Both the position numbers and the translations under genes were made by a program. A DNA stretch of 64,000 nucleotides from the NCBI GenBank assembly GCA_046349855.1, contig JAXMBM010000038.1:1-64000 (forward strand), given 5' to 3'. Source of the stretch: CAIXSC01 sp046349855 (lineage in GTDB: Bacteria; Planctomycetota; Planctomycetia; Pirellulales; Pirellulaceae). The notes beneath the pieces are model-generated. The model worked only from the letters and a program-made list of their open reading frames with translations, was not told where the DNA came from and ran no database searches. The stretch's first letter is position 1; every line of letters begins with the position of its first letter. Shown piece by piece: positions 37,807 through 46,591 of the stretch.

Positions 37807-38654
37807 GATGCTGCTCCTGAAGGGGCTCGCGCTGGCTCGCGCGCGGGCAGTATTTCGAGCCGTTCGACTCGGCCGTCTTCCATGTGGACGAGCCGATCGC
37901 CAAAGGAAAACACGCGACTGTCGTGCGTCACGACGATCACCGCCCGCTCCGGATGCACGGCCACGCTCCGCAGTAATTCCATGATCGTGTGACCCGACCG
38001 CGCATCGAGTGCCGCGGTCGGTTCGTCGCACACCAGCAGCCGCGGCTCGTGGACCAGCGCCCGAGCGATGGCGACGCGCTGCTGCTGGCCACCGGACAGC
38101 TGCGTCGGGAGGGCCTCCTGCTTGTGTCCCAGTCCGACGGCGGCGAGCAGCGAGGCGGCGCGCGCGAGTGCTTCCCGGCGCGGCTGGCCCAGAATCAGCA
38201 GCGGTACCGCCACGTTCTCGCAGGCCGACAGCGCCGGCAGCAGGTTGTACTGTTGAAACACAAAACCGATATGCCGCGCGCGAAAGTCGGCCAGCTGCTT
38301 GCCGCTGAACCGCTGCAGCGGCTGGCCAAATACAGCCACCTCGCCGGCCGTCGGCTCCAGCAGCCCGGCAATCAGGGAAATGAGAGTCGTCTTGCCGCAG
38401 CCCGATTCGCCGACCAGCAGCGCGAGTTCTCCGCTGGGTAACTCCAGGTCGACTCCACGCAACGCCTGCACCCGCGCTTCGCCGGTACCAAAATCTTTGG
38501 TCAGACCGCGGCAGCGGACGGCCGCGGCGCCGACCGATCGGGTGGCCGCGAGCGGAGCCTGGGAAACGAGGGTGCTCGGGAGAACCACGCCGGCGAGCGG
38601 CGCGGATTCGGCCGTGGCTCGGATCGCGGGGGTGGGGAGAGGACGGGCGAACAT
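37803..38654 (-). CDS. ABC transporter ATP-binding protein (LolD/DevA-like)
   Basis: 283 residues. Walker A GESGCGKTT, Q-loop FVFQQYNLLP, signature LSGGQQQRVAIARAL, Walker B LLVCDEPTAALD and the switch His in VVTHDSR are all present, so it should hydrolyse ATP. An unusual N-terminal extension of about 45 residues precedes the first strand (VRCRGLTKDFGTG); an internal start cannot be excluded. It lies between the permease (3 bp away) and the membrane fusion protein (overlap 4 bp). Confidence 0.92.
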   Translation of the reverse strand: MFARPLPTPAIRATAESAPLAGVVLPSTLVSQAPLAATRSVGAAAVRCRGLTKDFGTGEARVQALRGVDLELPSGELALLVGESGCGKTTLISLIAGLLEPTAGEVAVFGQPLQRFSGKQLADFRARHIGFVFQQYNLLPALSACENVAVPLLILGQPRREALARAASLLAAVGLGHKQEALPTQLSGGQQQRVAIARALVHEPRLLVCDEPTAALDARSGHTIMELLRSVAVHPERAVIVVTHDSRVFSFGDRLVHMEDGRVERLEILPAREPARAPSGAAS

Positions 38655-38657
38655 GCC

Positions 38658-39797
38658 TCAACCTCGAAATACGACGGCGGGCTCGAGCACCAGCACGCGC
38701 CGGATGCTCACGAGAGCCGTCAACACAATGATCACCAGAATGGCTCCCGCCACTCCCAGAGCAGCGGCGGGGGTCATGTACAGTCCGGCCAGATGCGTGA
38801 TCGGATTCGTCGCCACAAAAAACAGGGCCGTCAGCCCGATCCCGATGCCGTAACCCAGCAGGCCGACCAGCACCGCCTGCAGGAGGATCATGCCGATCAG
38901 CCGCGGGTTCGACACCCCCATCGCCTTCAGCGCCCCGAACTGTTTGAGGTTCTCCAGCGTGAACAGATAGAAGGTCTGGCCCGTCACCGCCGCTCCAATC
39001 AGGAACCCCAGGCCGATGGTGATGCCAAAGTTGACCGGAATACCGGTGGAACTGAGAAAGTAGCGGATCGTCTTCCAGGTGAACTGGTCGCGGGTGAGTG
39101 CCATCCGGCCGGTCTGCGATTCGATTCGCCGACAGACGTCCTCGGCCCGCTGCCCCGTCACCGGCCGGGCCAGCACAAACGACAACAGGTTTCGTTCCCG
39201 GGGGACGAACGCGGTCGCCTGACTGTAGCGAGTGTAGAGCACGGGCAGGGTGGTGAAGGGCGGCGAGGCGCGGCAGACCCCCACCAGGACGGCCCGGCGA
39301 TCATTCAGGTAGAAGACCCGCCCCAGCCGATATGGCTCGCCTGGCCACATGTATTCGTAGCCCGCCTTGTCGACCAGCACGGCGTCGGGCTGGCGGAGAT
39401 CGGCGAGCGAACCGACCACCATTTCCCGTGGCGCGCCTACGAGGCTGGCATCTTCCAGGCCAAACAGAATGACATTGCGGAAATTGCCATCGTCCAGCCG
39501 TACGCGGACCTGCCCCTTGTACAGCCGCGCCGCCCAGGCCACGCCGGGAACCCCGCGGACCCGCTGCAGGTCGGTCTCGGGCAATCCGGGCACTTCATCG
39601 ACAAACCGCACCTTGTTGTCCATGACCCAGATGTCGGCGTCACTCACGTCGAGAATCTGGCTGGCGGTGCGTTTGATGATCCCCATGAAGATCGATACCT
39701 GCTGCGACATCAGGTGCGTGGCAAAGGCAATCCCCAGGATCAGTCCGATGTACTTGCTGCGGTCTCCGACCAGCATTCTCCAGGCAACCCAGTTCAT
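38658..39797 (-). CDS. FtsX-family ABC permease (DevC-like)
   Basis: 379 residues with the DevC/MacB topology: an N-terminal TM helix (YIGLILGIAFATHLM), a large periplasmic domain (about 45-250, including DADIWVMDN and the KGQVRVRLDDGN region), and three C-terminal TM helices (about 255-280, 310-335, 350-372) around LKQFGALKAMGVSNPRLIGM. Its ATG overlaps the stop of the TetR gene (atga), and the ATPase follows 3 bp after its own stop. Confidence 0.9.
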   Translation of the reverse strand: MNWVAWRMLVGDRSKYIGLILGIAFATHLMSQQVSIFMGIIKRTASQILDVSDADIWVMDNKVRFVDEVPGLPETDLQRVRGVPGVAWAARLYKGQVRVRLDDGNFRNVILFGLEDASLVGAPREMVVGSLADLRQPDAVLVDKAGYEYMWPGEPYRLGRVFYLNDRRAVLVGVCRASPPFTTLPVLYTRYSQATAFVPRERNLLSFVLARPVTGQRAEDVCRRIESQTGRMALTRDQFTWKTIRYFLSSTGIPVNFGITIGLGFLIGAAVTGQTFYLFTLENLKQFGALKAMGVSNPRLIGMILLQAVLVGLLGYGIGIGLTALFFVATNPITHLAGLYMTPAAALGVAGAILVIIVLTALVSIRRVLVLEPAVVFRG

Positions 39798-40747
39798 CGG
39801 CCGGCCTCCAGGGAACCACGAGCGGCACGAGCGGCGGCTCCCGCCGCCGGTTCTGTCGCCGAGTCGGCCGGCCTGGTTTCGCCGGAGCCGGTGGCCGCCG
39901 AACCGGGTTCCGCAGGCCCCGCCCGCACCGCACTCATGCCCGCCAGCAGCGCGTCGACCAGCAGGCGCGCGGTGGGGCGCGGAGCCTGCCAGTCGATCCA
40001 GGGATCCTCGCCCTTCACGATATGCAGCGAGGCCAGTCCGTGGACCGCCGACCAGAGGACCTGCGCCGCGCGATCTGGATCGGCAAACTCGGGACGCAGC
40101 AGGCCGCGCTCGATCGCTTCTTCCACCGTCCCGCGGAGATAAGCGTAGCTGTCCTCGGCCGGATTCCCGCGTTCGATCGATTCGTCGAGCGGCAGGAATT
40201 TGAGGAGCGGATTGAGGAACATGAACCGGTAGTGGTCGGGATGACGCAGGGCAAAGTCGACGTAGGCCGAGCCCATGCGGCGGATCCGTTCGAGCGGATC
40301 GGGTTCGTGCCGGAAGCGGTCGAACGCTCGCCGAAACGTCGTGAATTGGCGATTCACCAACTCGACCAGCAGTGTGTCCTTGTCAGGAAAGTGAAAGTAA
40401 ATGGCGGTCGCGGTGTAGCCGATCCGGGCGGCGAGCTTGCGCATCGAGAAGCCGTCGACGCCGTCGGTCAGCAGCAGGTCGCGAGCGGCCTCGAGGATGC
40501 GGAGGCGTGTGGCTTCCTTCCGCGACTGCCGACCCGCCACCGGTCGCGCCGCAGCGGCCGCGGTCGGCGGCGTGGTCGCGGTGTTGGCCGGGCGCGGTGA
40601 GGACCGCCCGCGGCCGTTTCGCGGCGCTGGCGGACGGGCGGACGACAGCGGTGCGGACGCCGGCCGCCGACCCGGACGCCGCCGAGGCGAAGAGGGTTCG
40701 GGGAGCGGGCCGTCGGCCGAGGAACCGTCCGAGCGGGAGCGGGGCAT
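39794..40747 (-). CDS. TetR-family transcriptional regulator, probable autorepressor of the export operon
   Basis: 317 residues. After an atypical Pro/Ser/Arg-rich N-terminal extension of about 75 residues comes a TetR DNA-binding domain: RLRILEAARDLLLTDGVDGF, MRKLAARIGYTATAIYFHFPDKDTL (recognition helix). The ligand-binding domain follows (RHPDHYRFMFLNPLL is typical of TetR_C WHG-type members). The start is an ATG at 40747 with GGGAGG 8 nt upstream. It is the first gene of a four-gene overlapping operon, and a palindromic operator lies over the operon promoter just upstream. Confidence 0.9.
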   Translation of the reverse strand: MPRSRSDGSSADGPLPEPSSPRRRPGRRPASAPLSSARPPAPRNGRGRSSPRPANTATTPPTAAAAARPVAGRQSRKEATRLRILEAARDLLLTDGVDGFSMRKLAARIGYTATAIYFHFPDKDTLLVELVNRQFTTFRRAFDRFRHEPDPLERIRRMGSAYVDFALRHPDHYRFMFLNPLLKFLPLDESIERGNPAEDSYAYLRGTVEEAIERGLLRPEFADPDRAAQVLWSAVHGLASLHIVKGEDPWIDWQAPRPTARLLVDALLAGMSAVRAGPAEPGSAATGSGETRPADSATEPAAGAAARAARGSLEAGR

Positions 40748-40791
40748 GGTTCGACCTCCCAGAGCGGCCCGGCAGGGGCCGCGCGTTGACT

Positions 40792-40820
40792 TAACGGTGT
40801 TATGTTATCTAACAACGTTA
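40792..40820. promoter_or_regulatory. Probable TetR operator, inverted repeat
   Basis: Two 11-bp arms, taacggtgtta (40792-40802) and taacaacgtta (40810-40820), are inverted repeats with 10 of 11 matching positions and a 7-bp centre. It is a strikingly AT-rich palindrome in GC-rich surroundings, 45 bp before the TetR start codon and over the predicted promoter, as expected for autorepression. Confidence 0.85.
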
Positions 40821-40829
40821 TATCGTCAA
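40802..40829 (-). promoter_or_regulatory. Probable promoter of the TetR-ABC exporter operon
   Basis: On the minus strand TTGACG (40824-40829) is followed after 16 bp by TAACAT (40802-40807). The palindromic operator covers the -10 hexamer and most of the spacer. Confidence 0.6.
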
Positions 40830-41032
40830 GCCCCGCCCGCGGACGGGAGGGACCGGAAAATGGCGGTCGCACGGGTCGACGCGGGCGAAGAATTCCCCCT
40901 TCTCCCCTGGCGGGAGAGAGTGCCCACACGCCGGAGGAGGGGCGGTGGTGAGTGCGCACGGCCATGGCGGGACGGACGGGGGCACGTCACGACCGTCGCC
41001 GGATATGCCGCACGTTTCCGCTCCACCGTAAT

Positions 41033-43390
41033 TTACGGTCGCGTGTAGACGGCGCGGCCCCCCACGTAGGTACTCAGCACCCGCGTCTGTCGGATGTCGT
41101 CGAGCGGGCAGGTGAGGAGGTGGCGGTCGAGGATCACAAAATCGGCCAGCTTGCCCGGTTCGAGGGAGCCGAGCTGGTCTTCCAGGAACAGCAGGTAGGC
41201 GTTGTTGATGGTGTAGAAGCGGAGGGCCTGTTCCCGGGAAAGAGCTTCCTCGGGATGCAGCTGCCCCTCGTACCACTTCCCCTGGCGGCTCTGCGTGACC
41301 CACAGTCCGAGGAACGTGTCGTAGGGATTGATCGAGCGGAGGGAACCGATTTTCTGCATGTGATCCGAGCCCCCGCCGGCGATGCCGCCGAGTTCAAACA
41401 GCGTGCGCAGCGGCTGGAAGTAACGCAGACGCTCGTAGCCGAACTGGGCGGTGAGTGTGCGGGAGTCGAGGTACAGCCAGGCGGGCTGAATGTCGGCCAC
41501 GACGCCCAGCTGCACCATCTGCTCGATCGCCTCGCGACTCATGAAATTACAGTGAGTGATGCAGGGGCGCGTGGGGCGGACCGGGTGCGTCCGGTTCACT
41601 TCGGCATAGGCGTCCAGCAGCGCATGGACGGCGCCGTCGCCGACGCTGTGGGCGGTGAACTGCAGCCCCTGTTCGACCGTGGCGCGCACCAATTCCACCA
41701 GCTGCGGCTCCGGGATGAAACGCACTCCGCGATACTCCGGATCGGTGATTCCGTAGATCGAGCTGACTCCCCAGGGCTGCCGCATGTACGCGCTGCCGGT
41801 GAGCATGCCGCCATCGAGGAAGGTCTTCACGCCGACAATCCGCAGGTGGAGGTCGCCTTCGCGGAGCGGGTGCTGGGCAATCTCCCGCAGGGTGGCGCGA
41901 GCGGTTTCCAGCTTGTCGCCGCCGTTGAGCGCGTGGGAAGCGGAGACGCGGAGCGAGAGTCGTCCCTGGTCGCGGAGTCGCTGGTAGCGTTCCAGGCCGC
42001 CGCGGCTGGCGTTGCGATCGGCGACGGCGGTGAGTCCCACGGAATGGTAGTCGTGCTGGAGCTTCAGGAACTGCTCCTCGCGATCCTGCTCCGTCGCTTT
42101 GCTGGGCGGCGACTGGCTCTTGAGATAACGCTTCGTGCCGCCTCGCAGCAGGCCGGTCGGTTCCCCGGTGGCCGGATCTTTTTCGATCGTGCCGCTGCCG
42201 GTGACCATGAAGTCGCGGTCGATGCCGCTCAACCGCAGCGCCAGGCTATTGGCCATGCCATCGGGGCCGGTCGAGAAGACCACCGGGTGTTCCGGAGCCA
42301 CGGCGTCGAGTTCGGCGCGCGTGGGATAGCGCTGCTCGCGGAGACGCGTGATGAATATCTGATTGACCCAGATCCACTGGCCGGCCGGCACCGCCTGCGT
42401 GCGTGATTTGACGTACGCCAGCACGTCGGCGATCGATTCCATGTCGGGAACCGGGTGGTCGAATTCGTGCATGGCGGCGTCGGCACAGTGCACGTGGGAA
42501 TCGATCAGGCCGGGAATGACGCACCGCCCCTCCAGGTCGATGACACGCGTGCGGTCGGTGCGCAAGGCCAGGATCTCTTCGTTCGTTCCTCGGCGGATGA
42601 TGCGGTCACCCTGGATCGCCAGCGCTGCGACGCGCGTGCCGCGCGCATCGACCGTCACGATGTCACCGTGATGCAGGATCAGATCGGGCGACAGATCGCG
42701 GGCGGCGGTCAGGGCCGGCCGCAGTTTCTCGGTCCACAGCGCGTAACCGGCCGGCGACAGGTGGAGTTGATCGGCGTCGAGCAGTGCGGCAAGCGGGCGG
42801 CCGTCCTCACCCAGCATCGGCTGGAAGAGATCGACGAAGCTGAGACGCGAGTCGCGGCGGGCGGCGCGGGCGATGGCCGCATTGGTGGCCTGGATTTTTT
42901 CGGCGAGGTGCCAGCGGCGAAGGCTGGCCTTGATCGACAGGAAGACGATGCGGGTTGTCGGCAGTTGAGCGTGGACGCGGCGGACGAATTCACGGTAGTC
43001 CGCCACGACCTTTTCGGGGGCGACGCCGGCAGCCAGATCATTATCGCCGGCGTAGAGCACGACGACGCGCGGCCGGTAGGGGGTGACGATGCGTTCGACG
43101 TAGCGGACGGCATCGGACAGCTGCGAGCCGCCGAAACCTCGATTCACAAACGACTCACCCGGAAACGACGCGGCCAGGTCCCAGCGCACGATGCTCGAAC
43201 TGCCGACGAACACGACGCCGTCGGCGGCCGGAGGCTGAGTCTGGTCCGCCGTTTCGAATTTGCGGATGGCGGCTTCCCACTTGTCGGCGGCAGGTGGGGT
43301 GTCTTGTGCGGTGAGACGCGGCGGCGCTGCCAGGCCAGCCGCCAGCATGCCACACACGACGATCCAGGAAAGGCGGGCGGACGCAGGCAT
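41033..43390 (-). CDS. Secreted SGNH hydrolase fused to a YtcJ-like amidohydrolase
   Basis: 785 residues from the ATG at 43390; the frame is open further but the signal peptide (WIVVCGMLAAGLAAPPRLTA) starts here. Residues about 45-215 are an SGNH/GDSL domain: GSSSIVRW (block I, GSS for GDS), RGFGGSQ, YAGDNDLAAG (the N block) and DQLHLSPAGY carrying the Asp-x-x-His pair. At about 225 an amidohydrolase begins (LILHHGDIVTVDARG), with the metal motif IDSHVHC, HSVGDGAVHALLDAY, ITHCNF, GGSDHM and the family end LEPGKLADFVILDRHLL. YtcJ-like enzymes hydrolyse amides or carbamates; the substrate is unknown. Both catalytic cores appear complete and in one continuous frame. 286 bp separate it from the TetR gene (40748-41032), apart from the operator. 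Confidence 0.88.
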   Translation of the reverse strand: MPASARLSWIVVCGMLAAGLAAPPRLTAQDTPPAADKWEAAIRKFETADQTQPPAADGVVFVGSSSIVRWDLAASFPGESFVNRGFGGSQLSDAVRYVERIVTPYRPRVVVLYAGDNDLAAGVAPEKVVADYREFVRRVHAQLPTTRIVFLSIKASLRRWHLAEKIQATNAAIARAARRDSRLSFVDLFQPMLGEDGRPLAALLDADQLHLSPAGYALWTEKLRPALTAARDLSPDLILHHGDIVTVDARGTRVAALAIQGDRIIRRGTNEEILALRTDRTRVIDLEGRCVIPGLIDSHVHCADAAMHEFDHPVPDMESIADVLAYVKSRTQAVPAGQWIWVNQIFITRLREQRYPTRAELDAVAPEHPVVFSTGPDGMANSLALRLSGIDRDFMVTGSGTIEKDPATGEPTGLLRGGTKRYLKSQSPPSKATEQDREEQFLKLQHDYHSVGLTAVADRNASRGGLERYQRLRDQGRLSLRVSASHALNGGDKLETARATLREIAQHPLREGDLHLRIVGVKTFLDGGMLTGSAYMRQPWGVSSIYGITDPEYRGVRFIPEPQLVELVRATVEQGLQFTAHSVGDGAVHALLDAYAEVNRTHPVRPTRPCITHCNFMSREAIEQMVQLGVVADIQPAWLYLDSRTLTAQFGYERLRYFQPLRTLFELGGIAGGGSDHMQKIGSLRSINPYDTFLGLWVTQSRQGKWYEGQLHPEEALSREQALRFYTINNAYLLFLEDQLGSLEPGKLADFVILDRHLLTCPLDDIRQTRVLSTYVGGRAVYTRP

Positions 43391-43477
43391 GAGGTAGCTC
43401 CGGGAGGGCAAGGGCGTTCCTATGGTAACCGACGGCGCGGGGCGCGGGACACTACTGGCGAGCGGCCGCGCAGCCGC

Positions 43478-43483
43478 TACAAT
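43478..43483 (+). promoter_or_regulatory. -10 element placing gcvT as a possibly leaderless transcript
   Basis: TACAAT ends 7 bp before the gcvT ATG at 43491, so transcription would start at or next to the start codon. No clear Shine-Dalgarno sequence is present, which agrees with leaderless translation. No convincing -35 hexamer is seen. Confidence 0.4.
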
Positions 43484-43490
43484 TCCGGCG

Positions 43491-44594
43491 ATGGCGAACC
43501 CCCCGCTCCACACTCCGCTGTACGACTGGCATGCGGCGCATCGCGGCCGGCTGGTCGATTTCGCAGGCTGGTCGATGCCGGTGCAGTACGGGTCGATCGT
43601 GGACGAGCATTTGGCCGTGCGCCGCGCGGCGGGGATCTTCGACGTTTCCCATATGGGCCGCCTGCGGTTCGACGGCCCGCAAGCGGTCGTGCTGCTGGAC
43701 CGGCTGCTCACTCGCCGAGTCATCGGGCTGGGCCCGGGCAAGGTGCGCTATGCCCTGGTCACGAATCCCGCGGGCGGCATCCTGGATGATGTGCTGGTCT
43801 ATCATCTCGAACGCCCCGGAGCGGAAGATTATTTCCAGCTGGTGGTGAATGCCAGCAATCGGGCGCGCATCGTCGAGTGGATTCAGCCTCACCTCGACAG
43901 TGTGGGGGACGTTGTCATGACGGACCTCACCACGTCGACCGCGATGATTGCCGTGCAAGGCCCGCAGGCGTTGGGGCTGGTGCAGCCGCTGATCGCGACC
44001 GATCTCCGCCGCCTCGCCTACTATGCGGCCGTGGTGACCGCGATTGGCGATGTCGAGGGGGTGGTCAGTCGCACGGGATACACGGGCGAAGATGGCTGCG
44101 AATTGATGCTGCCCGCCTCGCTGGCGGTGGGAGTCTGGGAACAGCTGGTGGCGGCCGGCGCGGTCCCCGTGGGCTTGGGCGCCCGCGACACGCTGCGGCT
44201 CGAGGCGGCGATGCCGCTGTACGGGCATGAGCTCAGCGAGTCGATTGATCCGTACCAGGCCGGACTGGCCTTTGCCGTGAATCTGGAGGGGCGCACCTTT
44301 GTGGGGCATGACGCCCTGCAGCGACTGTCGCAGCAACCTCCGGCGCGCCAGCGCGTGGGGTTGGCGTTGAGCGGCAAGCGGGTGCCTCGGGAGCAGTACA
44401 CCGTGCTGTCCGCTGGCCGGCCGGTGGGGCAGGTCACCAGCGGTACGTTTTCGCCGACGCTGCAACGCCCGATTGCCATGGCGTACGTCGAGCGGGATCA
44501 CGCCCAGGCGGGCGAGACGGTCACCGTGGATATCCGCGGGCAGGGGGAGCCGGCGGTGGTGGTGAACCTGCCGTTCTACGCTCGGTCGCGGTGA
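43491..44594 (+). CDS. gcvT: Glycine cleavage system T protein (aminomethyltransferase)
   Basis: 367 residues from the ATG at 43491 (MANPPLHTPLYDWH). It transfers the methylene group from the aminomethyl-lipoyl arm of the H protein to tetrahydrofolate and releases ammonia. Family features seen: LVDFAGWSMPVQYGSI, VSHMGRLRF, VVNASNRARIVEW, AVQGPQAL, VVSRTGYTGEDGCELML, GLGARDTLRLEAAMPLYGHEL and GQVTSGTFSPTLQRPIAMAYV. It is complete and of normal length. It heads the cluster gcvT-gcvH-gcvPA-gcvPB-lipoate ligase. The start was moved downstream from an open frame at 43422 because family members start with this Leu-Tyr-Asp-Trp-His segment. Confidence 0.96.
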   Translation: MANPPLHTPLYDWHAAHRGRLVDFAGWSMPVQYGSIVDEHLAVRRAAGIFDVSHMGRLRFDGPQAVVLLDRLLTRRVIGLGPGKVRYALVTNPAGGILDDVLVYHLERPGAEDYFQLVVNASNRARIVEWIQPHLDSVGDVVMTDLTTSTAMIAVQGPQALGLVQPLIATDLRRLAYYAAVVTAIGDVEGVVSRTGYTGEDGCELMLPASLAVGVWEQLVAAGAVPVGLGARDTLRLEAAMPLYGHELSESIDPYQAGLAFAVNLEGRTFVGHDALQRLSQQPPARQRVGLALSGKRVPREQYTVLSAGRPVGQVTSGTFSPTLQRPIAMAYVERDHAQAGETVTVDIRGQGEPAVVVNLPFYARSR

Positions 44595-44656
44595 GCGGCG
44601 GGGCGGATGGCCGAGGAGTTTTCCGACGGTTTTATTCCAGTGAAGGGGATGGCGAC

Positions 44657-45052
44657 GTGAAGCCCGAAGAGTTGTTGTATACCGAGTCACACGAGTGGGT
44701 ACGAGTGTCGGAGGAGGCGGGGAGCAAGGTCGCCACGATCGGCATTTCGGCGTTTGCCGTCGAGCAGCTCACCGATCTCGTGTTCATGCAGCTCCCGGCC
44801 GTCGGCAAGCAGGTCAGCGCCGGGACGGAATTCGGGGAAGTGGAGTCGGTCAAAGCGGTGAGTTCGCTGTACAGTCCGGTGTCCGGGGAAGTGATTGCGG
44901 TCAACTCGCAGCTCCCCAATCATCTCGAGACCCTGCAGACCGATCCGTATGGCGCGGGCTGGATGATCAAGGTGCGGTTGAACGACGACGGCGAACTGGC
45001 TCGGCTGCTCGACCACGCTGCGTACGCGAAGCAGTGCGCGGAGCACGGTTGA
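44657..45052 (+). CDS. gcvH: Glycine cleavage system H protein (lipoyl carrier)
   Basis: 131 residues from the GTG at 44657 with GAAGGGGA upstream; the longer frame from 44591 lacks a site and is longer than the family. It carries lipoate on the Lys in ESVKAVSSLYSPVSGEV and shuttles the aminomethyl group between P and T proteins. TESHEWVRV at the N-terminus and GAGWMIKVRL near the end are standard. It lies 62 bp after gcvT. Confidence 0.96.
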   Translation: MKPEELLYTESHEWVRVSEEAGSKVATIGISAFAVEQLTDLVFMQLPAVGKQVSAGTEFGEVESVKAVSSLYSPVSGEVIAVNSQLPNHLETLQTDPYGAGWMIKVRLNDDGELARLLDHAAYAKQCAEHG

Positions 45053-45165
45053 GGCGGCGAGCCGGCTCGGCGTAACGCGGTTTCCAGGCCCCCCGAGGCG
45101 ACCCGCAGCGGGCATCTTTTCCACCGACTCATCCGAACCCACCGACTCATCCGACACCTATTCCC

Positions 45166-46506
45166 ATGACCTATTTCTTCAATACGCCGGCCGATCGGCA
45201 GAGCATGCTGGAGTCGATCGGAGTGGATTCGGTCGAGTCCTTGTTTGCGGGCATTCCGCCGGAGCTGCGGTTGTCGCGTCCCTTGCAGCTGCCGGCCGCG
45301 GCGGGCGAATTGGAACTGACTCGGGAACTCGAGGCGCTGGCGTCCAGCAATCGGTCGGTGCGGCAGGCGGCCTGTTTCCTGGGGGCGGGCGCGTACGATC
45401 ACTTTGTGCCGGCGGTGGTCGACGCCGTGGCGGGGCGGAGCGAATTCTACACGTCGTATACGCCGTACCAGCCGGAGGTCAGTCAGGGGAACCTCCAGGC
45501 GATGTTCGAATACCAGTCGCTGATCTGCGAGTTGACGGGGCTGGATGTTTCGAATGCCAGCCTGTACGACGGCGGGAGCGCGGTGGCCGAGGCGGCCCTG
45601 TTGTCGATGAGCGTGACGCAGCGGCCGCGCCGCGTGGTGACGACCGCCAGTGTTCATCCCGAGTACCGCGAGATCATCCGCACATACTTCGCCTGCCTCG
45701 GCGCCGAACTGGTGACGGTGCCGGCGCCGGACGGACGAGTGGATCTCGCTGCACTCGAGCGGGCGGTCGACGGCGAAACTGCCTGCGTGCTGGTGCAGCA
45801 ACCGAACTTTTTCGGCGCGCTGGAAGATCTTGATGCGGTGGTCCGGATTGCTCATCGCGCGGGAGCGTTGGCGGCCCTGGCCTTCGACCCGATCAGCCTG
45901 GGAGTGCTCAAGCGTCCGGGGGATTGGGGCGTGGACGTGGCGGTGGCGGAGGGGCAGTCGCTGGGGACGCCGCTGCAGTACGGCGGACCCTACCTGGGGA
46001 TCATGGCGTGTCGCGAACAGTTCGTGCGGCGCCTGCCGGGACGCATCGCCGGCCAGACGGTTGACCGCCAGGGACGCCGCTGCTGGGTGTTGACGCTGCA
46101 GACGCGCGAGCAGCATATTCGCCGCGAGAAGGCGACCAGTAACATCTGCACGAACCAGGGGCTGTTCGCGCTGCGGGCGGCGGTGTATCTGGCCGCGGTC
46201 GGACCGGTCGGGCTGCGCGACACGGCCGAGTTGTCGGCGAAGAAGGCCGCCTATGCCCGTTCGCTGCTGGCGGGCAGTTCTCGCTTCCAGTGCCGCTTCA
46301 CCGCTCCGACGTTCAAGGAATTCGTGGTTCAGGATCGGCAGGCCGATGTGCCCGGAGTGCTCCACCGGGCCTGCCAGCGCGGCGTGCTGGCCGGGGTGCC
46401 GCTCGGCCGCTGGTACCCGGAGCTGAGCGATTGTTTCCTGGTCGCGGTCACGGAGAAGCGGACGCGGGCCGAGATCGAATCGTGGCGTGCGAGTCTGGAA
46501 GGCTAA
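45166..46506 (+). CDS. gcvPA: Glycine dehydrogenase (decarboxylating) subunit 1
   Basis: 446 residues. It is the N-terminal half of the PLP-dependent P protein: FLGAGAYDHFVPAVVDAV, FYTSYTPYQPEVSQGNLQAMFEYQSLICELTGLDVSNASLYDG (quoted in parts: YTPYQPEVSQG and NASLYDG), GGPYLGIMAC and TSNICTNQGL. It does not carry the PLP lysine itself and needs GcvPB. No clear ribosome site is seen; the 113-bp gap after gcvH contains the direct repeat ccgactcatccga twice just before the start. Confidence 0.96.
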   Translation: MTYFFNTPADRQSMLESIGVDSVESLFAGIPPELRLSRPLQLPAAAGELELTRELEALASSNRSVRQAACFLGAGAYDHFVPAVVDAVAGRSEFYTSYTPYQPEVSQGNLQAMFEYQSLICELTGLDVSNASLYDGGSAVAEAALLSMSVTQRPRRVVTTASVHPEYREIIRTYFACLGAELVTVPAPDGRVDLAALERAVDGETACVLVQQPNFFGALEDLDAVVRIAHRAGALAALAFDPISLGVLKRPGDWGVDVAVAEGQSLGTPLQYGGPYLGIMACREQFVRRLPGRIAGQTVDRQGRRCWVLTLQTREQHIRREKATSNICTNQGLFALRAAVYLAAVGPVGLRDTAELSAKKAAYARSLLAGSSRFQCRFTAPTFKEFVVQDRQADVPGVLHRACQRGVLAGVPLGRWYPELSDCFLVAVTEKRTRAEIESWRASLEG

Positions 46507-46591
46507 GGGGCGACGGGACGGAGGGGCCGCGCGGTCGGGGCGGTGTCACCGACCGGCAGTTCCTCCTGGTATCTCAAGTTCGGGGCTGGCC

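Noticed and set aside
43391..43490. Glycine riboswitch upstream of gcvT
   Set aside because: Only about 100 bp separate the genes, without tandem aptamer-like structure, and a -10 element sits right before the ATG.
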